Counted from the stretch's first letter, positions 1 through 28,252 are shown. The stretch: 64,000 bases of DNA from Pyrocephalus nanus (GCA_038380795.1 CM076276.1:13716001-13780000), one strand, 5' to 3'. Notes: generated from the sequence alone by a model not told the origin. Made by a program: numbers and translations.

Positions 1-2243
<2,243 letters not shown>

Positions 2244-2273
2244 AGTGAGAGCTCAGAGCACCCGCCAGGCCTC

Positions 2274-3469
2274 CTGCAGAGGGGAGAGAACACACAAAAT
2301 CAGCACACGGCACATCACGGCATCTCTTGGGTCTGAGGCATTCCACTGATCCGGGACCAATGCTCTGTGTCCTGATGGGATAGGGGTTGAACAGTCCGCA
2401 TCCTCCACCCCGTGTCCATGTCCTTGTCGCTAAGCCAGGAGACCTCAGGCCCCACTGGGGGTGAAATGGGGATAGACTGACCCCTCATGCCCAAATACCT
2501 CTGGCCTCACAGGGGCAGGCTCACAGAATCCCAGAATGGTTTGGGTTGGAATGGGACCTTGAAAAACACCTCATTCCACCCCCTGCCATGGGCAGGGACA
2601 CCTTCCACTAGCCCAGGTTGCTCCAAGCCCTGTCCAACCTGGCCTTGGACACTTCCAGGGATGGGGCAGCCACAGCTTCTCTGGGCAACCTGTGCCAGGG
2701 CCTCATCACCCTCACAGGGAACAATTTCTTCGTAACATTAATCTAAACCTGCTCTTTCAATTTGAACCCGATCCCCCTTGTCCTGTCACTCCAGACCCTT
2801 GTAAATAGTCTTGTCCCATCTTTTCCCTAAGTACTTTTCAAGTACTGGAAGGCCACAATTAGGTCAGCCTGAGCCTTCACTTCTCCAGGCTGAACAATAA
2901 CAATTCTCCCAGCCTTTCCTCACAGGAGAGGGGCTCCATCCCTCTGGATATCTTGGTGCCTCCTCTGATCAAGGCTGAGGTCTGACAGCCCACACCCCCC
3001 TCCCCGGAGCCTCAGGCCGGGCCGGGCCGGGCCGGTCCTGCCGAGCGCCTCCGGACCCGAACGCCTCAGGCCCTGCCGGCCCCGGGCCGGGCTGTGCTGC
3101 CAGGCCCCGGTGCCGGTTCCCCGCGGCCGCTCCCCCCGGCCCGGCCCCGCTCACCGCGGCTCCCCCGGCCCGGCCCGGCCCGTGTCCGCGGGCGCCTGAC
3201 ACCGACTGACCCACCGGCCGTACCACCCCCGCCGCCACCCGGGGGGGGACAGGTGCAGACAGCTCCACGGCCGCCCGCTCGCCGCCGCCGAGGAAAGGCG
3301 AGAAGAGGGAGGAGAAGGCGGGAGAGAGGGATGAGGAGCCCGTTCGTACCGCGGGACCGAGCCAGGACTTTTCGTTGTCCTCCCGAGGGTTCCTCACACC
3401 CCCGCTCCGGCTGCGGCAGTGGCACGGCCCAGGGCCGCCCTGTCCATAGGGGCCGGGCGGAGCCATTAC
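2274..3469 (-). other. FLCN: FLCN 5' intron (inferred) and CpG-island flank
   Basis: The acceptor at 2276-2274 shows that the first coding exon is spliced to an upstream non-coding exon. The best upstream donor-like site in the CpG island is GAG followed by GTAATG at about 3470-3464. The interval holds a long CR1 fragment and GC-rich DNA with GGGCC runs (about 3013-3035). No coding exon was recognised. Confidence 0.5.
2519..2985 (-). mobile_element. CR1 retroposon, 3' part
   Basis: It starts as CACAGAATCCCAGAATGG on the plus strand and keeps the long conserved CR1 tail through CATGGGCAGGGACACC, CTGTGCCAGGGCC, CCTTGTCCTGTCACTCCAG and TTCTCCAGGCTGAACAA-type segments. At roughly 465 bases it is one of the longest CR1 copies in the window. 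It lies in the inferred FLCN 5' intron. Confidence 0.93.
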
Positions 3470-3770
3470 CTCAAGAGAGGGGGGAGATGAGGAGGTCCGG
3501 AGGCACCTCCTTCCCTCCCGCGCTGCCCCCTGCCCCGCTGTCACGGCGCAGAGCACGGAGAGAAATGTCCGATCACCGGAGAGCCCAGAGAAGACGAGCC
3601 GCCCCCTGCGACCCGCGGCTGCGGCACCGGGAGCGGGCCGCGCTCCCCCCCATGGAGTGGTGCGGGCCACGTTGCAGGTCACGTGACCGGCGGGCACCAG
3701 GAGGGGCCCCGGGCGGAGCCCCTGAGGGAGCCGGGACGGGTCCGGGGGGACACGGCGAGGACGGGAATTG
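2990..3770. promoter_or_regulatory. FLCN: CpG island, FLCN promoter
   Basis: Very GC- and CpG-rich DNA lies upstream of the FLCN coding exons and holds a CLEAR palindrome at 3678-3687. Both strands contain long open frames only because stop codons are rare in GC-rich DNA. A non-coding first exon of about 3470-3600 on the minus strand is plausible but inferred. Confidence 0.7.
3678..3687. promoter_or_regulatory. CLEAR / E-box palindrome (GTCACGTGAC) in the FLCN promoter
   Basis: GTCACGTGAC is a perfect match to the CLEAR element bound by TFEB, TFE3 and MITF; with its flanks GGTCACGTGACC it is a 12-bp palindrome. FLCN is known as a TFEB/TFE3 target and in turn restrains these factors, so the site fits a feedback loop. 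Binding here is inferred from the motif only. Confidence 0.7.
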
Positions 3771-4268
3771 TGGCCACCGGGCTAACGAGCTTCGCCACCG
3801 GCTGCTACACAGCTCCTTTCCCCCTCTGTATGCCCCGCCAGGGCGGTGCCGTGCTTTCTGCAGCCTGGGCCTGACTTCATTAGAGTCGCGGCCCGCTGAC
3901 AGCAGTGTTTTTAATTCCTTAAACTGCTTAGAATTTAGGATTAGGGCTGATGAATACTTCAGAGCACTGTCTTTTCCCAGTTTATAAAGCAGCTCTGTCG
4001 AGATATTTACACAGGAAGGGCAGGGAGCCCAAGTTAACTTCTTGAGGTTCTTCACTCCAGACCCTTCATTAAACTACTCCAGTTTCTCTTCAGGGTATCA
4101 GGTTTAATTAAGTATTAGCGGATTATTTAGCTCTAGGAATCTATGATGTAAAATAAACCAAATTCCCTGTGAACTATTAATCCTGTCAGGCTTCAAAATA
4201 ATTATGTCTCTGATGAAAACAATACCGAGACGGTCAGCAAGATGGATTATTATGGAAACACAGACCTC

Positions 4269-4375
4269 AGATACAAATCCCAGAATGGTTTGGGTTGGAA
4301 GGGACCTTAAAGACCATCCCATTCCAACCCCCTGCCATGGGCAGGGTCACCTTCCACTAGACCAGGTTGCTCACA
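4269..4375 (-). mobile_element. Short CR1 fragment
   Basis: CCCAGAATGGTTTGGGTTGG, then AGGGACCTTAAAGACCATCC and GGGCAGGGTCACCTTCC match the extreme 3' end of CR1 in reverse orientation. The copy stops at CCAGGTTGCTC. Confidence 0.9.
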
Positions 4376-4691
4376 GAGAACAGAAGTGTTCATCCTAAAT
4401 CCTGTAGCCCATCTCAGACACGGACCTGCAGCAGCACTTCCTAAGGAAGACACACAAATACTGTTCCTACTCAGGATCACTCAGGAGAGCTCAGAGATGC
4501 CCAGAGCAGAGCTCCAACAGCTCCTGAGCAGAGGGCACTGCCACACAGCAACCAGCACCCTCCAACCCATCAGCCAGAGTCGCATCCTGAGAACCAACAG
4601 GAACAAGAGGCCCCCCCAAAATCTATGGAAAACCCGAACACAGAAGATCTGCGATCTCATTTAAGACAAACTAACAGTGACTCGTTTGTTA

Positions 4692-4697
4692 TCTTTA
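4692..4697 (-). terminator. Candidate distal COPS3 polyadenylation signal
   Basis: AATAAA on the minus strand followed within 40 nt by TGTTAGTTTGTCTT, a GU-rich downstream element. The 3.1 kb between the COPS3 stop and this site lacks recognisable retroposons, as expected of a long 3' UTR. The link to COPS3 is inferred. Confidence 0.3.
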
Positions 4698-7644
4698 TTT
4701 TCCAATAGTACATTTAAACAACTTCTCAGGACTAACCTCCCGGGCCAGTGTGGCCACACAAGAGAACATTTCCTAGGTTATACAGATCGCCTATGACAAC
4801 ACAAACACCGGCTGTGCTGCGGGACACAGAAGGGAAGTTGGGAAGGAGGCAGCTGGAGTTACAACAGTGGCGCGATGGCAGCGCTGTGGGTGGCAGCAGA
4901 GGTCACAAACTGGGGGCTCCTCGGTGGCACAAAAACAGGAGGGGGGGGTTGTACACAAACAGCTTCGAACCGTTTCTTCTTAGAAACACTTAAGAGTCTA
5001 TCAGGAGCTGGCCTAGAGACCCCTCCTGTGGCTACGAATGGTAGTTGCATGTCTAACGCTGCCTTCAGAACCGCTCTTCGTGTCTGTGCTCATTAAGATG
5101 CATCAAAATTGGAGTCAGAGATCAAAGCGTGCACTCAAGTGTTCTGTGGACGATGCCTAAAATGTGGCCATGCAGGATGAGAAGAACCAGCCCCAGGACC
5201 TCTGAGAGTCCCCAAGTTCAGAGCAGCACAGCACACAGCGTTCTTAGATTGGAGCAAAAGTCCTTCCCTGCAGTAAATACAAATTAAAACCAGAAAACCC
5301 AAGTGCTCTCGAAGCATCTCAACTGACCAGCCCATGCAATTAGTGCCAAGATTTGAAGGAGCTGCTTCATTAAAAATCTGACTTAATTTCAGCAGTATCT
5401 CAAGACATGCAGATGCCAGACCGTGTGTGTTTATCAAAGTAGGACTTAAAAGCCCTTCCCTGAAGCACTTTAGGTGAATGTTTTATCTACCGATTCTACA
5501 GGTGGGACCTGACTGGGAATTTTTAACAGAAATCAGAGATTAACAGCACAACTACCCATGTCAGAAAAGGAATCTCAGCAGTTCTCTAACTTTAAAAGCA
5601 TTTGCCCTCTTAAAGATCAGATATATAACTTGAATCACTTGAAACTATTACACAGCTCTTTCTGCCAACCTTTTGATGTGAGCGTGGATTTATTTTATTT
5701 TCTGTGGGCAAGAAAAAAAAGAAGAGGAAAATGTAGCAGCTATTTGCCAGTTGCATATATTAGTTTGCTTCCAATTCCACAGCTGGAAAGCCATCCTGCA
5801 GCTCTCAGCAGGTAAATCCACGCTCACTAATAGGAACTACTGGTGTAAAAATGGACATTTGTGGTTTCTCTCCAAGTCCATGACAGCATCCTGAATACAT
5901 TCTCCCCTGGCAAGTGCGCCCTTGGCAAGGAGAGGCGAGCCAGGCACATTTCTGGATGGGTGGGGTTTGGGGTCAGTTGTTTGCAGTCCTTTCTGTGAGT
6001 GCCACAGTGGTTGTAACAACCACCCCACTTTGTGCTCGAGCCCACAGCATCACTAATCCACTTGTTTAACACTTCCATGGGATCAGGGAGGAGAATGGTG
6101 TATGTTCAGCACTGAAATCACTGCAGGACTAATTAGGAAAAAAAAAAACACCTTCAAAATTCATAAATCTCTTTAGTTACAAGACCGGTAAGGCAAGTTA
6201 TGAATAAACCCAAGGTTTTGCTTTAGGATCAGGTGTAAAAGTTGCCTCCATGGAAGCCTCTACAGCAGGAAGCACAAGTGCTCAGTGGTGAGCTGCTCAC
6301 ACCACAGACCTACAGTGTTTGATACTGAATTGCTATTTTGTACTTTTAAAAACACCATCCACCAGCCAAACAACCTGGGACACCTCTCTTCACCCACTGT
6401 CACAGAGGCTCTGCTAGAACTGAGACACCAGTCTGGGGTGAAAGCCCCACCACTTCTGTATCAGCACTGGAAGCACAAATGGGATGTTTTCAGCCACGGG
6501 TGACCTCAATGCAAACAAACTTCACACAGCAAGAGCCAGAAATGCTCAGCTCCCACTTGGGCTCCTGAAAACAAGACGGCAGGTTAGCAGTGCCAAGCAG
6601 CTCCTAGTCAGGTGTTTCAGCAGGAAGCAGAGGCTGCTGAGCTTCTCGAATTCTGACTTGATGACAGGTTTATTTCTGCCTGACAGCAGAATTGCACTGA
6701 CAGGAAGGTGTCTGAACAGTGAGAATCTTCAGATACACGAGAACTACAGAAAATTCAACAGCCCGTTGATTTAAGGGGTGAAATACTTTAAAGAATCCAA
6801 CAACAAATTTTTAAAGTTTAAAATAGTGAATTAAAAACCAGGTACCATTCCAGCATGTTATCTCAGAATAAAATCCTGCATTTTGAGAGCTGTTTAGAAT
6901 TCTACTTATGTTCCATGTAAAAATACTGGTTTCCACCACAGAAAAGCCTCTGGAATACTTTCATGTCAGTTGTACAGGAACAAACATTTAAATTCCTTTC
7001 AGTGTAAACAACTTTCCTATCTAGAATCCTCCAGAACACCAATGTCTTCCAAATATCCTTTTGTTCAGGTCTAATAAGCTTCACCTAAGAGCAAATAATA
7101 TTAGCAGGTATTTTGTACCAGAAACGTTAAAAATCATGAACAGCTGTCATGTCTCATCTCCCTACAGTGATTTCTGCTTTGCAGCAAAACTTCCTCGCAA
7201 GGACTCGCTGATATCCTCATCCTTTTGGGAAGGACAGTTCTTATTTCCTCATTTAACAGACAGCACCAGCTACACCAGCCATATGCAAATTCTCTACATT
7301 ATGATTTGCTTAAACTCCGCCCCTCTGCCCCCACCACACGTATAATCTGCACTTTGAGCCAACTTTAAATACAGAATAATGAACCAGTAATTATCTTGTA
7401 AGTGAACCAACACTAGTTTGTATTCTTCCCTGAATAACACTTTTTTTTTTTTGCAGAAGAGAAGGACTGCTACAGAAACACAGCAACATTCAAACCCTTT
7501 AAAACAAAAGGTAGATTATTTAATGCATTAACGATGTTAATCTGAAGATAAATAAATCCACAACAGACTTTTAAGTTTCTTTTGAGATTTCCTTTTCTTT
7601 GCAGAGAATATTTCTGATATTATACAGTACTGAGAGGGTGTTCT

Positions 7645-7650
7645 TTTATT
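7645..7650 (-). terminator. COPS3: Candidate COPS3 polyadenylation signal (proximal)
   Basis: AATAAA on the minus strand, about 130 nt beyond the COPS3 stop codon. It is the nearest canonical hexamer. Usage cannot be judged from sequence alone. Confidence 0.45.
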
Positions 7651-7781
7651 TTCTTAATGTCCAGGTGAAAAGCAAAGCTCAGTTCTCTCTGCTCTCTTCG
7701 TGGAACTCCTCAATGCCCTATTCCAGGCGTGATTCTTTCATAAGCTTTTACTTGAAAGCGGAGTGGTGAGCAACATTAATT

Positions 7782-18042
<10,261 letters not shown>

Positions 18043-18183
18043 CTTGGCGGCTCGCGCCGCGGCCGCGCGCGCGGGAGGGAGGGGCGGGAGGGAGGGGCGG
18101 GGCCGGCGGGGAGGGGGTGTGAGGGGAGGGAAGGGGAGAGAGAGGGAGAGCGGCGCGCGCCGGGAGCCGCCGCCGCCGCCCGG

Positions 18184-18188
18184 CCAAT
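18184..18188 (+). promoter_or_regulatory. CCAAT box (NF-Y type)
   Basis: GGCCAATGAG on the plus strand, i.e. inverted ATTGG relative to COPS3, about 145 bp upstream of its ATG. NF-Y boxes work in either orientation. Confidence 0.5.
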
Positions 18189-18222
18189 GAGGGGCCGCCG
18201 CGGGCGCCGCGCGCCGCCCGCC

Positions 18223-18238
18223 GCCTCTCGCGAGAGGC
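18223..18238. promoter_or_regulatory. TCTCGCGAGA palindrome (BANP/Kaiso-type element)
   Basis: GCCTCTCGCGAGAGGC is a perfect 16-bp palindrome centred on TCTCGCGAGA, the methylation-sensitive motif recognised by BANP (and reported for Kaiso) in strong CpG-island promoters. It sits about 185 bp upstream of the COPS3 ATG. Confidence 0.65.
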
Positions 18239-18241
18239 GCG

Positions 18242-18255
18242 GTCGCCGTGGCAAC
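18242..18255. promoter_or_regulatory. X-box (RFX-type site)
   Basis: GTCGCC-GT-GGCAAC fits the inverted-repeat X-box consensus GTNRCC(0-3)RGYAAC exactly. It lies a few bases from the BANP-type palindrome. Confidence 0.5.
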
Positions 18256-18290
18256 CGCCGGCCCCGCGTCAGGGGGCGCGGGAGGGGCCG

Positions 18291-18297
18291 TGACTCA
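18291..18297. promoter_or_regulatory. AP-1 site (TGACTCA)
   Basis: Consensus TGACTCA in the COPS3 upstream CpG island. A 7-mer can occur by chance, but its neighbours are also consensus sites. Confidence 0.4.
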
Positions 18298-18321
18298 GCA
18301 GCGCCGGGGGAGGGGAGGCGG

Positions 18322-18329
18322 TGACGTCA
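18322..18329. promoter_or_regulatory. CRE (TGACGTCA)
   Basis: Perfect CREB/ATF palindrome, followed 4 bases later by a second half-site (CGTCA). It is about 280 bp upstream of the COPS3 ATG. Confidence 0.5.
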
Positions 18330-18388
18330 TCGGCGTCACCTCCGCGCGACGCGGGGGACAACTTCCCTCCCCCCCCGCCACACGGCGG

Positions 18389-18450
18389 GCGTCGCGACAT
18401 GGGGACCGACCGCCGCGACATGGGGACCGACCGACGCGACAGGGGGGTCC
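18389..18450. repeat. Short tandem repeat of about 22 bp
   Basis: The core CGCGACATGGGGACCGACCG occurs twice in direct succession with a third partial copy (CGCGACAGGGGGG), at the outer edge of the COPS3 CpG island. Confidence 0.8.
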
Positions 18451-18832
18451 CCCACCCCACCCCCGCCATGCGGTGAAGTTCCGCCCGAATGCTGGCACTG
18501 CACGAGCAGTGCAGATTTGATCCCTCTCCTCCCCCTGGGAACGTGGTGGCTGTCCTCTGATTCCGTGCGATGTCCGCTCGGATATCGGGGAACGGGGCTT
18601 GAATCCCGCTGGTCGTCTCGGTGGGACTGTGGGAGTGTTGTTTTCCATGCCTCGGGAGATGCTGCAGGCAGGGAATGTGTCAGTCCTCCTGTATCCATGG
18701 AGATGGTGGAAATCTGCGTGGAGATCACGGAATTATAGACCATCCTGAGCTGAAAGTGTTGAAAATGATACAACCTTTCTAATATTTTTACTGGCTTTAA
18801 TGAAACCCTTTAATTAGTTGTTTTAGCTTAAG

Positions 18833-19290
18833 TGTTAGGCCTTAAATCACTTTTAGCCAGCATACAGCAAAAAGTTGTCATAAGGCAACTTATGTGAGAC
18901 GACAGCTTGGGAAAAGTACTAAAACTGTAGGTTTTGTTAAAAGGTAACCTTAGTGTGCTTCAATGAATAAAGCTCGTGAGAGAAAGATGTGTTGTTGAAA
19001 CTGGACTTACTTCTGGAAACAAGGACCTTTTGCAGAAACCAGCAGATAAGGAAGAAGACTAACAAAGGCTCAGTATTTGTGTCAGAAAATCCCCACCATA
19101 GGAAAAAGACACTAGAAAGACTAAAAATACAAACTAATTAGCATAAGCAATGAGAGATTAATAACCAATAGTGGACGGAATACTAATTGATGAAAGGGAA
19201 TTATATAGTTTAGAACCAATGAACATTAACTTGTTAAAAATGTGTAAATAGTTGAAAATGTATTGCTGTCTATTATTCCTGATGATTTCA
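18833..19290. mobile_element. Possible solo LTR of an endogenous retrovirus
   Basis: An abruptly AT-rich block begins TGTTAGGCC at 18833 right after GC-rich DNA, contains an AATAAA at 18966 and ends against a CR1 fragment. Its composition and layout resemble passerine ERV LTRs, but I cannot show matching terminal repeats or target-site duplications. No viral coding sequence is present. Confidence 0.3.
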
Positions 19291-19460
19291 GAGGTATTTG
19301 ACAACAGAAGGGACCCACAAGGATCATCCAGTCCACCTCCTGGCCATGCCCAGGACACCCCAACAATCCGCCGCGTGCCTGGAAGTGTTGTCCAAACACT
19401 CCTTGAGCTCTTTCAGCCCTGGGGCTGTGACCACTGCCCTGGGGAGCCATAAATTCATAT
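19290..19460 (-). mobile_element. Older CR1 fragment
   Basis: AGAAGGGACCCACAAGGATC, then CCAGTCCACCTCCTGGCC, CAGGACACCCCAACAATC, GTTGTCCAAACACTCCTTG and CTGTGACCACTGCCCTGGGG match a different CR1 subfamily from the other copies, in reverse orientation. Confidence 0.85.
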
Positions 19461-20696
19461 GTATTACCTCCCTGCTTAATCAGGAACATCGAGCTGTGTT
19501 GAAATCCCATTCCTTGCAGGGAGCAAAATGCCTCCAAGTGGGAGTGAAAGCACAACACAGGCTTGAACTTCCCCCCGTTTGCCCTCCCAGCCTCACTGCT
19601 GGGTTCACTTCCCTCACTCTGTGACCTTCCCCAGGTCACCTGATCCCTACAGTGCATTTTCATGCCCTTTCTGTGATCCAAGGATAACATCTTCCACTGG
19701 AAAACATTCTGGACTTGAAAAATTAAATATAGTGGAGCTATATTATTGCTGTCGAGGAAAATCTTTCTTTTCCCAGCTCAGCGGTTGCCTAATCCTGTCA
19801 GTGCCACTTGGAGAACTGCCCCTTCTCCATCACTTTTAACCCTCACAGCACTTTTTGACCAGATATTTGGTCCCGAGTAAGAACATTCGTGGTGCTGACG
19901 GTGCTTCTTTGGGGTCTGGGAACCGGCTTTTTGGGGTCTGGCTTTTAAGGGTTCCTCTGCCACCCGTGGGGACAGAGCTGTGTCACACACAGGAGCGAGA
20001 CCCTGGCCACAGCATGTCCCCTCCGCGTGAACTGGCAAAAACAGGTGTGTATTTTATGCAGAAATCACCGCGTTACTGTGCCCCTACACCAACATCTGCG
20101 CCCCCAAAACCCACCATGTCTGCAGGCGGGGACGGGCATGGGGGCAGAGGAGGGGAGATCAGGGAGAGGATCCGCGGCAAGCGAGGGGGAAATAGAGGAT
20201 CCCCAAGAGCGAAAGGGAGGGAAACTGAGGCCGGGAGGAAAGAGAAGGGGAAGGGGAGGGGAGGGCGCGGGGCCGGGGCAGCCTTAAAGCGGGGCGGGCT
20301 GCGCGGAGCCGCCGCGCTCTCACAGGCGCTTGTGCCGCTTTAAGGCGGTGCCGGCGCTCCGGGCTCGGCCCAGCGCCGGGAAGAGGAACTGGGCTTTGCA
20401 CTGCCGGGTCGGGACGAGCTCAGCTCCGGGCACCGGCACCGGTTCCCCCCCGAGCCGCCCGCTCCGCGCTCGCTGCCAGGGAGGGATGGAGCGGGGAGGG
20501 GGAGGACGCGCCGGGCGCCAGGACGAGCCTTTGCATCCTCCCCGCACCCCGCTGCAGCCCCTCTGCTGCTCCCCCTCGCATCCCCCCCTCCGCTCCTCGC
20601 TTCTGCTGCAGAGGGATGTGCTTGCCACGGCTGCCTGCTGGCGCGGTGCCTGCTTGAAATAAAGGCCCCCCCTTCTAGCTGGAGAGCCACCCATCT

Positions 20697-20976
20697 TCTT
20701 CCTCAGGCCCCCTCATCCCCTGCCCTGAGACCCTTATCCCCTTCCCCAAGCACCCCATTCCCTCCCCCGACCCCATCTGCTGTCCTGAGCCCTCCATCCC
20801 TGAGCACCTATTCCCTTGTCCTGAGCCTCCCATCCTCTGCTCCAAGCCCCTCATCTCCTGCCTCCAGCCTCCCATCCTCTTCCCTGACACCCCCATCCCC
20901 TGCCCTGAGCCCCTCATCCCCTTCCCCAAGCTCCCTCTCCCCCAAGCCCCCCATCCCCTTCCCCAAGCCCCCTCCA
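20697..20976. repeat. Pyrimidine-rich minisatellite ending at the NT5M start codon
   Basis: About 280 bases built from variants of roughly 20-bp units such as CCCCATCCCCTTCCCCAAGC and CCTGAGCCCCTCATCCCC. The plus strand is almost purely C/T with periodic A and G. The array ends within a few bases of CCACC-ATG, so it is likely part of the NT5M 5' UTR or core promoter. Confidence 0.9.
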
Positions 20977-20978
20977 CC

Positions 20979-25905
<4,927 letters not shown>

Positions 25906-26380
25906 ACATCAGCCACCCACGGCCACCCGGGGCTGCAGCCACCCCCTCGTGTCCCTGTGGAGTCCTGCTGAAGGCCAAAACCACGGATGGACAGACAGAC
26001 AGACGCTGTCCCTGCCGCAGAAAGGAAGAGGAGGTTGAGCTGAAGCGCCACAGCCACCTGGACCTGGAAAACAGATCCCAGCCCAGCTGTGCCACGAGAG
26101 ACCAGCAGCAGGATTGGCCCTGTTGGACCTGCCAGCCTGGCTGGGGGGCATTTTCCACTGGCTCCTGGGGTCTCTGTGCTGCATCTGCACCCCCCACGAG
26201 GCCAGCCTGGTACTTCTGATGGACAAGGTCCCCCTCAGCCTGTCACTGCCCTTGTCTGGTGCACTGCAGGGCACAGACCAGCTCTTTACCCTCCCCTCTG
26301 TGTTACGGTCGGGGATCACGTGGGTGGTTTGTTTTGTCCTCACAGGGTTTCATCATCAAGGGCTGCCTCGGGGGGTGTTT

Positions 26381-26590
26381 CCAGTGCCTGGATCTGTGGA
26401 GAGGGGTGGCTGGAAGGGCTGGGGGAGCTGGTGGATACTGCCCAGGCTCCCTGCACTGGCTCAGCTGGGCTGTTTCTTGCAGCTGATGCAAAGGGATGGT
26501 TGTGATTCCCTGCTGGAAGAGTCCCTGCAGGGGGATGTGGGCACAGTACCATTCATTCCATGGATCTGACTGTGCAGAGAGAGTGTCACA
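26381..26590 (+). repeat. Copy 1 of a ~205-bp near-identical direct duplication
   Basis: From CCAGTGCCTGGATCTGTGG to TGTGCAGAGAGAG the segment recurs at 28738-28962 with only about four differences, including a 2-base indel. It is in the probable NT5M 3' UTR. Confidence 0.93.
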
Positions 26591-28252
26591 ACCACTTCCA
26601 TGGATGCTGTTTGCAGTTCTCACATGCTGCAAGGGAAGAAGTTTGGGTGGATGTTGCTGTTAAAGGCTGGGGAGCTGGTTTCAGTTGGGGTAGAGTTAAT
26701 TTTCTTCACAGAAAACAGCCCCATAGCAGCCACTGTGAAGAAATTTAACTGTGCCAGCCAAAACCAGCACTGGGACCCATCAGTGGTGCCCACCAGGCTG
26801 CGTCACAGGGTCAGTTTGTTCTGCAGCTCCACCACTGTATGTCCAGGGTCAGAGCATGTGTCAGCCACCACTGCCAGGTGACTGTGCCGGGCCTACTGAG
26901 CTCTGGGAACAGCCAACACTGCTTGGAAGCTGCAGGTGAGCACCAAAAAGGCAGTGTTTGGACTAAAGGACAGCTCCAAGAGGGATGCTTTTGGTATAGC
27001 TGTGCCCACATCCTCCTCCTCCCCCGTCCAGCTCGTTCCTGCCTCTCTGAGCCCACACCAGTCTGGCCTTGAACTGTAGCGACCTGTCTGGCACCAGAAA
27101 GCAGCCACTACTGGTGCTCCTCTGCCCAGCCCCAAGAGAAAGGACCTCCCAGCAGCCTGTGCTCCTGGCCCAAGGACTTGCTGGCTGCAGGAGTTAAAGC
27201 CCTTGGCTTGGCTCTCCCCTCTCTTTTTGGCTCTCCCCAAAAATACATGGGCTTAAAGCTACATAACCGACAAATAAGCTAATTCAGCAGTGGCAGCCAG
27301 ACCTCCCCGTCTGGGACCTGCAGGGGTTCTGGAGTTGGTGCTTTGGAAGCTGTGCCTTCCCTGGCTGCTGCAGTGACAGAGCCTACATTGACTTGAGGCT
27401 TTCTGAAAGCAGTTCTTTGAGTGGGGGGAGTGTACAAAGTTGACATGGTTGGCCCAAGGTAATGGGAGTTACATACCACAAGCATCTTTTCTTTCCTTTT
27501 TTTTCCCTCTTTCTTTTTTTTTTTTTTTTTATTTTTTTTCCTGTTTAAACCACTTTGTGCTTCTCTGGGTGGTGGGTTTGCTTTGGGGAGGTACACTTGG
27601 GGTGTGCAGCCACCTGAAATGCAGCCCCCTGGCCAAGGGCTGCCTTGGATGGCAGGCTAGGAGCTGGGACAAGGTGGGAGCACCATGGGCAGCCCCCACA
27701 GCTGCTGAGCATCACAAACCCCTCGGCTCCACCAGACCCCCACTGGCTGTCTGGCCCTCTGTGACGCCGGGGTGGCTTCATGGGATCCAAGCTGGTTTTT
27801 TTTCCCAAATGGTACCATATAAACATGAACTGCCCAAGCTCTCCAGAGCCTTCTCACTGCCCATCCTCGAGCCAAAACAAGCTGGCACATCGGTACAGCA
27901 GCTGCTCAAACCTGTCATCTTCCCCCAAGACTGGGGCAGACCCAAGGGATGTGGCTCTCCAGGGCCAGCGGGTCTTTTCCCTCTGCTGGGATGTGATGCC
28001 AGAGACACCACACAGGTTCACACCAAATATACTTGAAAGGAGAGCTGGAGTTTTTTGTGGTTGAGGCTCTGACTCGGTGCACAGAGATCCTGAGCAGGTA
28101 ACTGGCCTGTTTGCTCCCACCCCACTCGGGACGGGGAGGTGACTCTCCATTGCCGATGGATCGGCCTGTTCATCGTTCAAGCCCAAATGTGTCCAGCTGG
28201 GATACACAGAGCTTTTATTTTTGAATGTACATCTACAGACCTGGAGCATTGC

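Larger units (their letters stand above)
3771..7644. other. FLCN-COPS3 spacer, possibly including a long COPS3 3' UTR
   Basis: No coding exon is recognised. A short CR1 fragment lies at 4269-4375. From about 4680 to 7780 the DNA is AT-rich and free of recognisable CR1. On the COPS3 strand, AATAAA hexamers occur at 7650-7645, 6674-6669 and 4697-4692; the last is followed downstream by a T/G-rich stretch. The COPS3 transcript could therefore end close to the stop codon or about 3 kb further on. A 60-base segment at 6114-6179 resembles one in COPS3 intron 11. Confidence 0.5.
18481..20140. other. COPS3-NT5M head-to-head spacer
   Basis: Between the two divergent promoters lie the possible LTR (18833-19290), an older CR1 (19290-19460) and about 700 bases of sequence with no recognised gene or repeat. 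Confidence 0.6.

Noticed and set aside
2969..3987. Long overlapping frames on both strands near FLCN
   Set aside because: CpG-island DNA with few stop codons; Pro/Arg/Gly-rich products with no domain.
26089..26569. 138- to 151-codon frames downstream of NT5M
   Set aside because: They lie in the probable 3' UTR, recur in part in the second copy of the duplication with a frame-shifting 2-base indel, and have no domain.
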